64,000 bases of DNA, taken from Geothrix oryzisoli. Its GTDB lineage: Bacteria > Acidobacteriota > Holophagae > Holophagales > Holophagaceae. Shown piece after piece: positions 9,312-17,646 of this stretch (its first letter is position 1; each line of letters begins with the position of its first letter). The translations under genes and the position numbers were made by a program. The DNA lies in assembly GCF_022808865.1 (NCBI RefSeq), contig NZ_JAKZLB010000002.1:324019-388018 (forward strand), read 5' to 3'. A model generated the notes under the pieces. It saw nothing but the letters and a program-made list of their open reading frames with translations, did not search any database and was not told where the DNA came from.

Positions 9312-11738
9312 ATGCCCTTCCAGCCCCTGACCCAGGAACCCGAGATCCAGCGCCGCTGGCTCGAGTCCGGCGCCTTCCGCGCCAAGCGGTCAGGGGAGCT
9401 GCTGCCCGGGTCGAAGACCTTCTACATGCTGGTGATGCTGCCCTACCCCAGCGGCCGCATCCACATGGGGCATGTGCGCAACTACACGCTCGGCGACGTG
9501 ACCGCCCGCTTCCGGCGAATGAAGGGCTACGAGGTCATGCATCCCCTGGGCTGGGACAGCTTCGGCCTCCCGGCGGAGAACGCCGCCATCAAGCACGGCA
9601 TCCATCCCGCCATCTGGACCCGCAAGAACATCGAGGAGATGAAGGGCCAGATCCAGAAGATGGGCATCAGCTACGACTGGGACCGCGAGATCGCCAGCTT
9701 CCAGGACGACTACTACCGCTGGAACCAGTGGCTCTTCCTCAAGATGTGGGAAGCCGGCGACGTCTTCCGCGCCATGCGCACCGTGAACTGGTGCGAGGCG
9801 CTGGGCACCGTGCTGGCCAACGAGCAGGTGGTGGACGGCAAGGACGAGCGCACGGGGCATCCCGTCACCCAGAAGCCCCTGGAGCAGTACTTCTTCAAGA
9901 CGACGAAGTACGCGGACGAGCTGCTCGAGTGCCTGGACGGCCTCGACTGGCCCGAGAACGTGAAGACCATGCAGCGCAACTGGATCGGCCGCTCCGAAGG
10001 CGCGCGCCTGGCCTTCGACCTCGAAGGTGATGGCCAGATCGAGGTCTTCACCACGCGCCTGGACACGCTCTTCGGCGTCACCTTCATGGCCCTCAGCACC
10101 GAGCATCCCGCCATCGAGAAGGCGAGCGAGACCGATGCAGCCCTGAAGGCCTTCTGCGACCAGGTGGCCGCCGTGAGCCGCGAGGAGCGCCTCACGAGCG
10201 ATGTGAAGCTGGGCCACCGCACGGCCCTCTCCGTGATCCACCCCTTCACGGGCGAGAAGGTGCCCGTCTTTGCCGCCAACTACGTGCTCATGGACTACGG
10301 CACGGGCGCGGTCATGGGCGTGCCCGCCCACGACGAGCGGGACCATGAGTTCGCCCTGAAGTACGGCCTGCCCATTCCCCAGGTCATCGCGGCGGAGAGC
10401 GAGTGGGACCTCGGCACCCTGGTGAACAGCGGCGAATTCACGGGCATGAAGAGTGAGGATGCCGTCACCGCCATGGTGGCCAAACTCGACGGCCGCGCCG
10501 AGAAAACCACCACCTACAAGCTCAAGGACTGGGGCCTCAGCCGCCAGCGCTACTGGGGCACGCCCATTCCCACGGTGCATTGCGCTTCATGCGGTGTCGT
10601 CCCAGAGAAGGCCGAGAACCTGCCCGTGCGCCTGCCGGAGGATGTGGCATTCACGGGCCATGGCCCCTCGCCGCTGACGACCTCGAAGTCCTTCCTGGAC
10701 TGCGCCTGCCCGTGCTGCGGCCAGCCCGCCCGGCGCGAGACCGACACCATGGACACCTTTGTAGACAGCAGCTGGTACTGGCTGCGCTACCTCGATCCCA
10801 AGAACACGGAGCTGCCTTTCGCCAAGGCCGAGAGCGACGCCTGGATGCCGGTGGATCTCTACGTGGGCGGCATCGAGCACGCGACCATGCACCTCATCTA
10901 CGCCCGCTTCTTCTACAAGGTGCTGCGCGACTTGGGCCTGGCCTCGGGGCCCGAGCCGTTCCAGAAGCTCATCTGCCAGGGCATGGTGCTGAAGGACGGC
11001 TCGAAGATGAGCAAGTCCAAGGGCAACATCGTGGATCCCGACGAGGTCATCTCGAAGTACGGGGCCGACGCCCTGCGCCTGTTCATGATCTTCGCCGCCC
11101 CGATCGAGAAGGAGATCGACTGGACCGGCTTCGAGGGCATCGAAGGGGCCAGCCGCTTCCTCAAGCGCGTCACGCGCCTGGTCGAGGATCATGCCCTCAC
11201 GGCCAAAGCCCTGCCGTCCAAGGACCAGCTCAGCGCCGAGGAGAAGACCCTCCTCATCAAGCTCAACCAGACCATCGCGCGCCTCACGGACGACCTGGAG
11301 CGCCGCTACCAGTTCAACACCGTGGTCTCAGGCCTCATGGAGCTGTCCAACGCGCTGGGCGACCTGCCCGCGGACGCGCCGCACCGCAGCGAGGTCCTGC
11401 AGCACGCGCTCGACGCCTTCGTGCGCATGCTGTCGCCCGTGGCGCCCCACCTGGCGGAGCAGCTCTGGAGCCAGCTCGGGAAGCCCGGCCTCTGCATGCA
11501 GGCCCCGTGGCCCGAGGCGGATCCCGCCTTCCTGGAGGCCGACGAGGTCCTGGTGGTGGTGCAGGTGAACGGCAAGGTGCGCGGCCGCATCACCGTGCCC
11601 GTCCACGCCGGCGAGGAGCAGCGCCGCGCGGCCGCCCTGGCCTGCGCGGAGGCCCAGCCCCACCTGGCGGGCAAGGAAATCGTGAAAGTGGTCCTTCCTC
11701 CGGGCGGCAAGCTCGTGAGCATCGTGGTGAAAGGCTGA
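9312..11738 (+). CDS. leuS: Leucyl-tRNA synthetase
   Basis: Class I aminoacyl-tRNA synthetase charging tRNA-Leu. The protein is 808 aa, normal for bacterial LeuRS. The HIGH-type motif appears as HMGH inside PSGRIHMGHVRNY (near residue 50) and the KMSKS loop as KMSKSKGN (about 565). The editing (CP1) domain occupies roughly 220-415, with the threonine-rich GVTFMALSTEHP and MGVPAHDERD segments. The anticodon-binding and C-terminal domains follow. GGAG lies just before the ATG at 9312. Only 4 bp separate its stop from cysK, so leuS-cysK-pyrE appear co-transcribed. No unusual features were found. Confidence 0.97.
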   Translation: MPFQPLTQEPEIQRRWLESGAFRAKRSGELLPGSKTFYMLVMLPYPSGRIHMGHVRNYTLGDVTARFRRMKGYEVMHPLGWDSFGLPAENAAIKHGIHPAIWTRKNIEEMKGQIQKMGISYDWDREIASFQDDYYRWNQWLFLKMWEAGDVFRAMRTVNWCEALGTVLANEQVVDGKDERTGHPVTQKPLEQYFFKTTKYADELLECLDGLDWPENVKTMQRNWIGRSEGARLAFDLEGDGQIEVFTTRLDTLFGVTFMALSTEHPAIEKASETDAALKAFCDQVAAVSREERLTSDVKLGHRTALSVIHPFTGEKVPVFAANYVLMDYGTGAVMGVPAHDERDHEFALKYGLPIPQVIAAESEWDLGTLVNSGEFTGMKSEDAVTAMVAKLDGRAEKTTTYKLKDWGLSRQRYWGTPIPTVHCASCGVVPEKAENLPVRLPEDVAFTGHGPSPLTTSKSFLDCACPCCGQPARRETDTMDTFVDSSWYWLRYLDPKNTELPFAKAESDAWMPVDLYVGGIEHATMHLIYARFFYKVLRDLGLASGPEPFQKLICQGMVLKDGSKMSKSKGNIVDPDEVISKYGADALRLFMIFAAPIEKEIDWTGFEGIEGASRFLKRVTRLVEDHALTAKALPSKDQLSAEEKTLLIKLNQTIARLTDDLERRYQFNTVVSGLMELSNALGDLPADAPHRSEVLQHALDAFVRMLSPVAPHLAEQLWSQLGKPGLCMQAPWPEADPAFLEADEVLVVVQVNGKVRGRITVPVHAGEEQRRAAALACAEAQPHLAGKEIVKVVLPPGGKLVSIVVKG

Positions 11739-11742
11739 TCCT

Positions 11743-12681
11743 GTGGCAAAGACCCTCCCTCCCGTCGTCGATACCGTCCTGGACCTGGTGGGGAACACCC
11801 CCCTGCTGCGCCTGACCCGCTTCGCCCCGGACCTCCAGCTCTTCTCCAAGCTGGAGTACCTGAACCCCGGCGGCAGCGTGAAGGACCGCATCGGTGTGGG
11901 CATGATCAAGGCCGCCGAGGCCCTGGGCCAGATCCAGCCCGGCGTGAGCACCATCATCGAGCCCACCGCCGGCAACACCGGCGTGGGCCTGGCCATCGCG
12001 GCCAAAGCGCTGGGCTACCGTTGCATCCTCTGCGTGCCCACGAAGTACAGCCGCGAGAAGATGATGCTCATGAAGGCCCTGGGCGCGGAGCTGGTGCTGA
12101 TCCCCAAGGAAAAGGGCATGGTGGGGGCCATCGAGAAGTGCAAGGAACTGGCCGCCAGCATCCCGCATGCCTTCGTGCCCCAGCAGTTCGACAACCCCAG
12201 CAACCCCGACAGCCACTACGCCACCACGGGCCCCGAGATCTGGACGCAGATGGAAGGCCGGGTGGACGCGGTGGTGCTGGGCGCAGGCAGCGGTGGCACC
12301 TTCACCGGCATCGCCCGCTACCTGAAGGAGAAGAACCCCGCCATCCAGGCCGTGGTGGTGCAGCCGGTGGGCTCGGTCTACTGCGGCGCCCCCCTGAAGG
12401 AGTGGGTGGTCGAGGGTGTGGGCAACGGGTTCATTCCCGCCAGCCTCGACCTCGCCCTGGCGGACCGCATCATCGATGTGGCCGACGCCGACAGCCTGGC
12501 CACGGCCCGGGAGCTCATCGCCACCGAGGGCTGCCTGGTGGGCGCTTCCGCCGGCGCCAACGCCTGGGCTGCCCGCGAGTTCGCCAGGACCCTGCCCGCC
12601 GGCGCCCGCGTGGTGACGCTCTTCCCCGATGGTGCCGAGCGCTACATGTCCAAGCAGCCCGTGGCCGATCTGGAGCTGTGA
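11743..12681 (+). CDS. cysK: Cysteine synthase A (O-acetylserine sulfhydrylase)
   Basis: PLP enzyme making L-cysteine from O-acetylserine and sulfide, 312 aa. The PLP-binding lysine is in NPGGSVKDRIG (about residue 46). The substrate loop PTAGNTGVGLA and the phosphate-binding GAGSGGTFTG are both clear. The start is a GTG at 11743, 4 bp after leuS. The stop TGA at 12679-12681 shares its last base with the ATG of pyrE, so translation is probably coupled. The loop after the catalytic lysine and the overall length fit CysK better than cystathionine beta-synthase, which would carry C-terminal CBS domains. Confidence 0.93.
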   Translation: MAKTLPPVVDTVLDLVGNTPLLRLTRFAPDLQLFSKLEYLNPGGSVKDRIGVGMIKAAEALGQIQPGVSTIIEPTAGNTGVGLAIAAKALGYRCILCVPTKYSREKMMLMKALGAELVLIPKEKGMVGAIEKCKELAASIPHAFVPQQFDNPSNPDSHYATTGPEIWTQMEGRVDAVVLGAGSGGTFTGIARYLKEKNPAIQAVVVQPVGSVYCGAPLKEWVVEGVGNGFIPASLDLALADRIIDVADADSLATARELIATEGCLVGASAGANAWAAREFARTLPAGARVVTLFPDGAERYMSKQPVADLEL

Positions 12682-13322
12682 TGGCCCTCACCCCCCGCGA
12701 CCTGGCCGCCTGCCTGCTGGATGCGGGTGCCGTGCGCCTGCAGCCTCAGGATCCCTTCACCTGGGCCAGCGGCCTGAAGTCGCCCATCTACTGCGACAAC
12801 CGCCAGCTGCTGGGCTTCCCCGAGGCCCGCGGCCAGATCGTGGCCGCCCTGGCGGCCAGGGCGATGACGCTGGGGCCCACCCTGATCACCGGGGCCGCCA
12901 CGGCGGGCGTGCCCTGGGCGGCCATGGTCGCCGACCGCCTGGGCCTGCCCATGGCCTACGTGCGGCCCACGCCCAAGAACCACGGCATGGGGCGCCAGGT
13001 GGAGGGCCCCCTGGCGAAGGGCCACCGTGCCGTGCTCATCGAGGACCTGATCTCCACGGGCATGTCCAGCCTCAAGTGCGCGGATGCGCTCAAGGCCGAG
13101 GGCGCGGAGGTTTCCGCCGTGCTAGCCCTCTTCAGCTACGGCCTGCCCCAGGCGGAGCAGGCCTTCGCCTCGGCCCGCATCCCGTTCGAGGTGCTCGGTT
13201 CGTTCCAGGTGCTGTCCGAGGAAGCTGAACATCGCGGCCTCCTGGACGCCGCCGGGCTGGCGGCCCTGAAGGCCTGGCGGACCGACACCGTGGCCTGGAG
13301 CCGCGCCCACGGCGGGGCGTAG
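12681..13322 (+). CDS. pyrE: Orotate phosphoribosyltransferase
   Basis: Pyrimidine biosynthesis enzyme converting orotate and PRPP to OMP, 213 aa. The PRPP-binding motif is VLIEDLISTGMSS (about residues 115-127). The N-terminal TWASGLKSPIYCDNR and YVRPTPKNHGMGRQVEG segments are also typical. Its ATG shares one base with the cysK stop codon, placing it third in the leuS-cysK-pyrE unit. The frame is open much further upstream through cysK, but that part is a shadow frame; the overlap start gives a standard-length protein. Position in a tRNA-synthetase/cysteine operon instead of a pyr operon is a local peculiarity. Confidence 0.94.
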   Translation: MALTPRDLAACLLDAGAVRLQPQDPFTWASGLKSPIYCDNRQLLGFPEARGQIVAALAARAMTLGPTLITGAATAGVPWAAMVADRLGLPMAYVRPTPKNHGMGRQVEGPLAKGHRAVLIEDLISTGMSSLKCADALKAEGAEVSAVLALFSYGLPQAEQAFASARIPFEVLGSFQVLSEEAEHRGLLDAAGLAALKAWRTDTVAWSRAHGGA

Positions 13323-13345
13323 GCGCTGACCTATCCTGGCGAATA

Positions 13346-13480
13346 GCGTGGACAGGACTAACAGGGTGAAAAGATGGATTAACCGGATGAAAGCAGTAAA
13401 ACGGTTCTGAGGCTGCTTCCGTGATTTGTGGTTGAAGCCTGCTCATCCTTCAAAATCCTGTTCATCCTGTCCCTGTTTTT
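13346..13480. repeat. Imperfect inverted-repeat intergenic element
   Basis: The 170-bp gap between pyrE and the adenosyltransferase gene is AT-richer than its surroundings. Its left part reads GGACAGGACTAACAGG (13351-13366). The reverse complement of its right part reads GGACAGGATGAACAGG (from 13458-13473), 14 of 16 identical in inverted orientation. Between them lie GATGAAAGCAG and the complement of a similar string. The look is that of a small non-coding dispersed element (REP or MITE-like). I see no open reading frame or cobalamin-riboswitch core in it. Confidence 0.5.
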
Positions 13481-13492
13481 CGAGGTCCGACC

Positions 13493-14050
13493 ATGAAGCT
13501 CTACACGCGCACGGGTGATGATGGCTCCTCGGGCCTCTTCGGCGGGGACCGGGTCAGCAAGGCGCACCTGCGGTTGGTGGCCTACGGCACCCTGGACGAG
13601 CTGAACAGCGTCATGGGCCTGCTGCTCCTCCACGCCACGGCTCCCTGCGCCACGCCGGAGGCCCTGCAGCGGATCCAGCACGACCTCTTCGTGCTGGGGG
13701 CCATCCTGGCCACGCCGGCCCATCGCCAGGAGCTGCTGGGGGCCCGCATGAGCGCGCCCACCTGGGCCCTGGCGGACATGGAGGCCGACATCGACCGCCT
13801 GACGGCCCTCGCCCCGGCCATGACAGCCTTCGTGCTGCCCGGGGGCACGCCCGCCTCGGCCCATGCCCACCTGGCCCGCACGGTCTGCCGGCGGGCCGAG
13901 CGCGAGGTGGTGGCGCTCACCCGCGAAGAGGCCCTGAATCCGGCGGTGGTGGCCTATCTGAACCGCCTCAGCGACTGGCTCTTCGCCCTGGCCCGGGCCG
14001 AGAATGCCACCGCCGGCGTGCCCGACATCCAGTGGGTGCCGAAGGATTGA
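13493..14050 (+). CDS. ATP:cob(I)alamin adenosyltransferase, PduO type
   Basis: Transfers the adenosyl group of ATP to cob(I)alamin to form coenzyme B12; 185 aa, soluble trimer in the family. The ATP-binding N-terminus is recognisable as KLYTRTGDDGSSGLFGG. The later conserved FVLPGGTPASAHAHLARTVCRRAER block and YLNRLSDWLFALAR complete the family pattern. A GAGG ribosome site precedes the ATG. Neighbours are not cobalamin genes, so it likely serves salvage or a B12-dependent enzyme elsewhere. A strong hairpin terminator begins 28 bp after the stop. Confidence 0.93.
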   Translation: MKLYTRTGDDGSSGLFGGDRVSKAHLRLVAYGTLDELNSVMGLLLLHATAPCATPEALQRIQHDLFVLGAILATPAHRQELLGARMSAPTWALADMEADIDRLTALAPAMTAFVLPGGTPASAHAHLARTVCRRAEREVVALTREEALNPAVVAYLNRLSDWLFALARAENATAGVPDIQWVPKD

Positions 14051-14078
14051 TGGCGCCGTTCCGAAGCGGCTGTACATG

Positions 14079-14107
14079 GCTCGGCCCCCAGTTGGGGGCC
14101 GAGCTTT
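14079..14107 (+). terminator. Rho-independent terminator after the adenosyltransferase gene
   Basis: An 11-bp perfect stem (14079-14089 with 14094-14104) with a 4-base loop is followed by TTT on the plus strand. It sits between the convergent adenosyltransferase and receptor genes and could also stop the minus-strand transcript, though no T run follows on that side. Confidence 0.75.
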
Positions 14108-14125
14108 GCGGATCGGAGATCCGGG

Positions 14126-17100
14126 CTAGAAGGAGAACTTCACGCCGACGTTCCAGCGGCGGGGCGGAATCCAGGCATAGGACTGGCCGACGCTGAGGCC
14201 GCTGAAGGGGAAGTTCTGGGCCGCGGCCACGTCCGTGGCGAGCTGCCGGTTGAAGAAGTTGAACACATCCAGGGACACGGCACCCTTGGTCTGCTTCCAG
14301 ACCTTGAAGTCGTACTGGAGGTGGACATCCATCGTGTCGTACCGGGGGCTCATGTTCTTGCCGAGGGTCTCGGTGTCGACCATGGCCGGGTCCTTCGGGG
14401 CGAGCAGCAGCAGGCGGCTGGAGAAGACCTGGCCGTCGCTGTAGTGGTAGCCGGAGACCACGTTGTAGGTGGCGCCGATCAGGAAGCCGTTGTCCCACTT
14501 GTAGTAGGCGTAGGCCTTGCCCATCCAGTCGAGGGAGCCCTCGAGGCTGCCGTTGTTGTAGCCCAGGCGCGGGTCGAAGCGGGCCAGATCGCCCTGGTAG
14601 TCGGCATTGCCCGAGCTGTTGGAGTTGCCGGTGGCGCGAATGCGGCTGAAGGTGGCGAAGCCGCCCCAGTGATCCTGGAGTCGGCGGGTGACGGTGAGGT
14701 CCACCGTGTTGTAGTAGCGGAAGCCGCCGGGCAGATTGGCCAGCACGAAGTTCAGCTTTCCAGTGGCCACCCGGTTGACGTTCTGGGCACCACTGTAGCC
14801 GCCGCCCGCGAAGTAGTTGGGGTCGATGACCAGGGAGCGGAACCGCATGATGGCATTCAGCTGCGCGGACGTCAGATCAGCATAAGGGATGGGTAGATCA
14901 ATTTTCTGGGTGGCGGGATTGAATTTGTATAACCCATACTGTGACCGGGCTTCGCTTTCCAGGTTGTCGGCGCTCGTATAGAGGGTGGGATCCCAGTCCT
15001 CCACGAGGTCGTAGTCACGGCGGTAGGTGTAGGTGGCCTCGGCCGTCCAGGCATTGCCGAAGTCCTGCGCGAAGCCCAGGCGGAACTCATCGGTCTTGGG
15101 CAGCTTGAAGGTGTCGGCGAACACGGCGTCTACGACCTTTGGCCCGCCGCGGGTGTTCTCCGTGACCCACACGCCGGCGAGGCGGATGTCCTCGGTCTGC
15201 ACGGAGCTGGTGAGGCTGCCGGTGAACCGGACCATGTCCAGCTTGATGGGATCGATGTAGCGGCCGAAGTACGCGTAGGCCTTGGAGCGGCCATTGCCCT
15301 TCACGTCCCAGGTGATGCCGAAGCGGGGCGCCCAGTTGGCGCCGGTCTTGAAGAGGGACTGGCCGTTGTCGGCCTTGTACTCGTAGGTGTCGACGCGGAC
15401 GCCGGGGCTGAAGGTCCAGGTCCCGAGCTGCCACTGGTCCTGGATGTAGCCGCCCTGGGTCTCCATGCGGGGAGAGGAGGTGTTCTTGCTGGCCAGGTTG
15501 CGGCGGTAGCCGAAGTAGCCGAGGTAGGGTCGGGCGGGATCGAAGAGCTCGTTGAACTGATAGGCATTCAACTCGCTCGAAGAGACCGTGCCATCTCCAT
15601 TGGAATCCAGCGCGCTGCGGACGCTGTTGTAGTTGCCGCTGTTGATGGCAGCCAAAAGGCGGCTGCTCGTGCCGGGCACGAACCCGCCGTAGGGGGGGAT
15701 CTTGGGGTCCACGGTTTTGTCGCCCTGATCCACCAAGCCGAAGGTCGGACCGTTGCTGCCTGTCGCGGCCGCGTTCTGCGAGGCCGTCAGGTTGTCGTAC
15801 CAGGTGTTGTTGACGATGAAGATGGTCTGCGTCAGTTCGGACTTGCCCTTCTGGATGCCCAGCTTGAGGGTGTGGCTGCCGGCGGCCTCGAAGAGGTAGG
15901 TGAAGTCCACGCGGCCGTTGTCCACCTGGTACTTGCGGGCGGTGCCGGCGGAGCCGCCACCGAAGGTCCGCTGGATGGAGGGGATGGCCACATTGGATTC
16001 CAGGATGATCTGGGGGCCCAGATCCGCACGGAGGGCCTGGGTGGTGTCCGCCTCTTCATGCCGCAGGAAGCGGGCGTCGAGGATGAACTTGGACTCCTGC
16101 CAGGTGTAGGACAGGTTGTAGTTGTTGCCGCCCCGCTCGGTTCGCGTGGACTGGCTGCTCACCACCAGGGGGCTGGCGAGGTTGTCGAAGGTGCCGGGGT
16201 TCCGACTGAAGCCGCCCACCAGGGTGTGGCCTGGGGCGATGGCGTAGGTCAGCTTGAAGAAGTAGCGGGACTCGTCATTGATGACCGTGCCGCGGGTCTC
16301 GCCGGGCGTCAGGGTGGCGGAGGGATCCACCGTGGCGATGCCGTCTTCCTTGACCTTCTGGCCGGAGGCGACGATCCACAGCTTGTCCTTGAGGATGGGG
16401 CCGGAGAAGTAGAGCGTGGTGTCGTTCAGCTGGGAAGGCACCACGGACAGGCGGTAGCGGCCGACCGCGTTCCACCAGTCCGAGGAGCGGTGGTAGTAGT
16501 TGATGCCGCCGGACCACTCGTTGGAGCCGGAGATGGTGGTGGTGTTGGAGAACAGGCCGGCGCGGGCCGTGTACTCGGCCGTGATGGCGCCGGTCTTGAT
16601 GTCCTGGGCGGCCACGAGCTCGGGGGCGATGGTCGTGCGGTACAGCCCCGTCTCGGGGCTGGTCACGTCGATGCCGTCGATGAGGTAGGTGTTGTTGCGG
16701 GCGCCGTTGTTGCCGAAGTTGTCGCGGTTGAGGCCGGCGGCCAGCGCGGGGTTGCCGCCAACGCTGACGACGCCGGGAGCGAGGTTGATGGTGGCCATCT
16801 GGTTGCGGGCTACGGGCAGGCTGGTCAGCTCTTCCTGGGTCAGCTGGGTGCCGGCGGTCACCGTGGTGACGTCCACAGCGCTGATGGTGCTGACGACCTC
16901 GACCACCGCAGCCCCGGCGGGCGCCAGGCGGGCGTTCACGCTCTGGGTCTGGTCCACCAGCACGTCCACCTTGTCGATGGTCGCCGTCTGGTACTCCTTG
17001 GCCGAAACCAGGACGCGGAAGCGGCCAGGGATCAGGCGGAGGAAGCGGGCCTTCCCGTCATGATCCGTGACTTCGGTGCGCGCGCCGCCGATCTGGGTGG

Positions 17101-17254
17101 GGCTCGAGATGATCACCGTGGCGCCGGCGACCGGGGCACCGGCGGTATTGGTCACGGTGACGGTGATGCCGCCATCGCCAGCCGCACTCAGCGTGGCGCC
17201 CATGGCCACGAGGAGGGCCGTGGTTCGGGCCATCCGAAGGGGTGAAGGGTACAT
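14126..17254 (-). CDS. Oar-type TonB-dependent receptor 1, with an EF-hand loop
   Basis: Outer-membrane TonB-dependent receptor of 1042 aa. Order: signal peptide (1-25, MYPSPLRMARTTALLVAMGA onward); carboxypeptidase-regulatory/CNA-B-like domain (about 27-110, AGAPVAGATVIISSP); plug (about 120-245, with LPVARNQMATINLAPGVV); a very long barrel ending in the terminal phenylalanine of NVGVKFSF, as required by the BAM machinery. An AGGAG ribosome site supports the ATG at 17254. A canonical EF-hand loop DSNGDGTVSSSE lies at about 548-560, between barrel strands, where an extracellular loop is expected; I do not see it in the sister receptors. The substrate is unknown; Oar-type receptors are common in Acidobacteriota and often tied to polymer, peptide or metal uptake. 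First of four tandem receptors. Confidence 0.9.
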   Translation of the reverse strand: MYPSPLRMARTTALLVAMGATLSAAGDGGITVTVTNTAGAPVAGATVIISSPTQIGGARTEVTDHDGKARFLRLIPGRFRVLVSAKEYQTATIDKVDVLVDQTQSVNARLAPAGAAVVEVVSTISAVDVTTVTAGTQLTQEELTSLPVARNQMATINLAPGVVSVGGNPALAAGLNRDNFGNNGARNNTYLIDGIDVTSPETGLYRTTIAPELVAAQDIKTGAITAEYTARAGLFSNTTTISGSNEWSGGINYYHRSSDWWNAVGRYRLSVVPSQLNDTTLYFSGPILKDKLWIVASGQKVKEDGIATVDPSATLTPGETRGTVINDESRYFFKLTYAIAPGHTLVGGFSRNPGTFDNLASPLVVSSQSTRTERGGNNYNLSYTWQESKFILDARFLRHEEADTTQALRADLGPQIILESNVAIPSIQRTFGGGSAGTARKYQVDNGRVDFTYLFEAAGSHTLKLGIQKGKSELTQTIFIVNNTWYDNLTASQNAAATGSNGPTFGLVDQGDKTVDPKIPPYGGFVPGTSSRLLAAINSGNYNSVRSALDSNGDGTVSSSELNAYQFNELFDPARPYLGYFGYRRNLASKNTSSPRMETQGGYIQDQWQLGTWTFSPGVRVDTYEYKADNGQSLFKTGANWAPRFGITWDVKGNGRSKAYAYFGRYIDPIKLDMVRFTGSLTSSVQTEDIRLAGVWVTENTRGGPKVVDAVFADTFKLPKTDEFRLGFAQDFGNAWTAEATYTYRRDYDLVEDWDPTLYTSADNLESEARSQYGLYKFNPATQKIDLPIPYADLTSAQLNAIMRFRSLVIDPNYFAGGGYSGAQNVNRVATGKLNFVLANLPGGFRYYNTVDLTVTRRLQDHWGGFATFSRIRATGNSNSSGNADYQGDLARFDPRLGYNNGSLEGSLDWMGKAYAYYKWDNGFLIGATYNVVSGYHYSDGQVFSSRLLLLAPKDPAMVDTETLGKNMSPRYDTMDVHLQYDFKVWKQTKGAVSLDVFNFFNRQLATDVAAAQNFPFSGLSVGQSYAWIPPRRWNVGVKFSF

Positions 17255-17599
17255 GCAGGACTCCTGATGGGTGCGGAAAGCCGCACGGGGGAAGGGAGAT
17301 CGACACCCCGTCTTCCCTCATCTGAGTCGCGGCCAGCCTCCCTCCGGGATTCATGGAGGTGGGTCGGCGGGGCCCTGAAGGAAGGGGACGGCGGTGTCCA
17401 AAGAGCGGAGAGTGCGTAAAGGATAGGCGAGGTTCGGAGAAAGTTTCATTTTTTTATAGACCTTTTGGCGCGTTGCATCGCAACACGATATCGATTTCAG
17501 TCAGGGGGCACATGCCCAGGAAAGACAAGGGGATTGGCGCGGTCTTGGTGAAACAATTGACGATTAATAGATCGCGTATGAGTGAAGTTTTTTCAATGA
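17255..17599. other. Leader/promoter region of receptor 1
   Basis: This gene-free stretch contains the 5' leader of receptor 1, the conserved element listed separately, an AT-rich segment around 17440-17460, and further AT-rich DNA up to the terminator of receptor 2. A 91-codon plus-strand frame crosses it but shows no family resemblance and spans the regulatory signals, so I do not call it. Confidence 0.5.
17398..17484 (-). promoter_or_regulatory. Candidate promoter/operator of receptor 1, shared with receptor 2
   Basis: Plus-strand bases 17398-17435 (CCAAAGA...GGATAGG...GGTTC) closely match 20954-20994 in front of receptor 2. On the coding strand the match includes TATCCT or TATTCT, a plausible -10. 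About 40 bp farther upstream, GTTGC ATC GCAAC (17472-17484) forms a 5-3-5 inverted repeat centred on GCATCG. The same GCATCG core sits in an inverted repeat at the same distance in the other leader. It is probably a promoter with an operator; the regulator is unknown. Confidence 0.5.
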
Positions 17600-17623
17600 A
17601 AACGGGCCCCGAAGGGCCCGTTT
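17600..17623 (-). terminator. Rho-independent terminator of receptor 2
   Basis: A perfect 10-bp stem (17600-17609 with 17614-17623) with a 4-base loop; on the minus strand it ends in GTTTTCATTG. It lies 24 bp beyond the stop codon of receptor 2. Confidence 0.8.
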
Positions 17624-17646
17624 CTTGAGTGGTCGCGAGGTTCTGA

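Noticed and set aside
6472-9330. 952-codon plus-strand frame opposite the sensor gene
   Set aside because: High-GC antisense shadow; the minus strand carries clear GGDEF and hemerythrin motifs.
13323-13492. Cobalamin riboswitch before the adenosyltransferase gene
   Set aside because: No B12-box-like core; the space is occupied by the inverted-repeat element.
17353-17628. Small open frame in the receptor 1 leader
   Set aside because: It crosses the conserved promoter-like block and a terminator hairpin, and has no recognisable sequence features.
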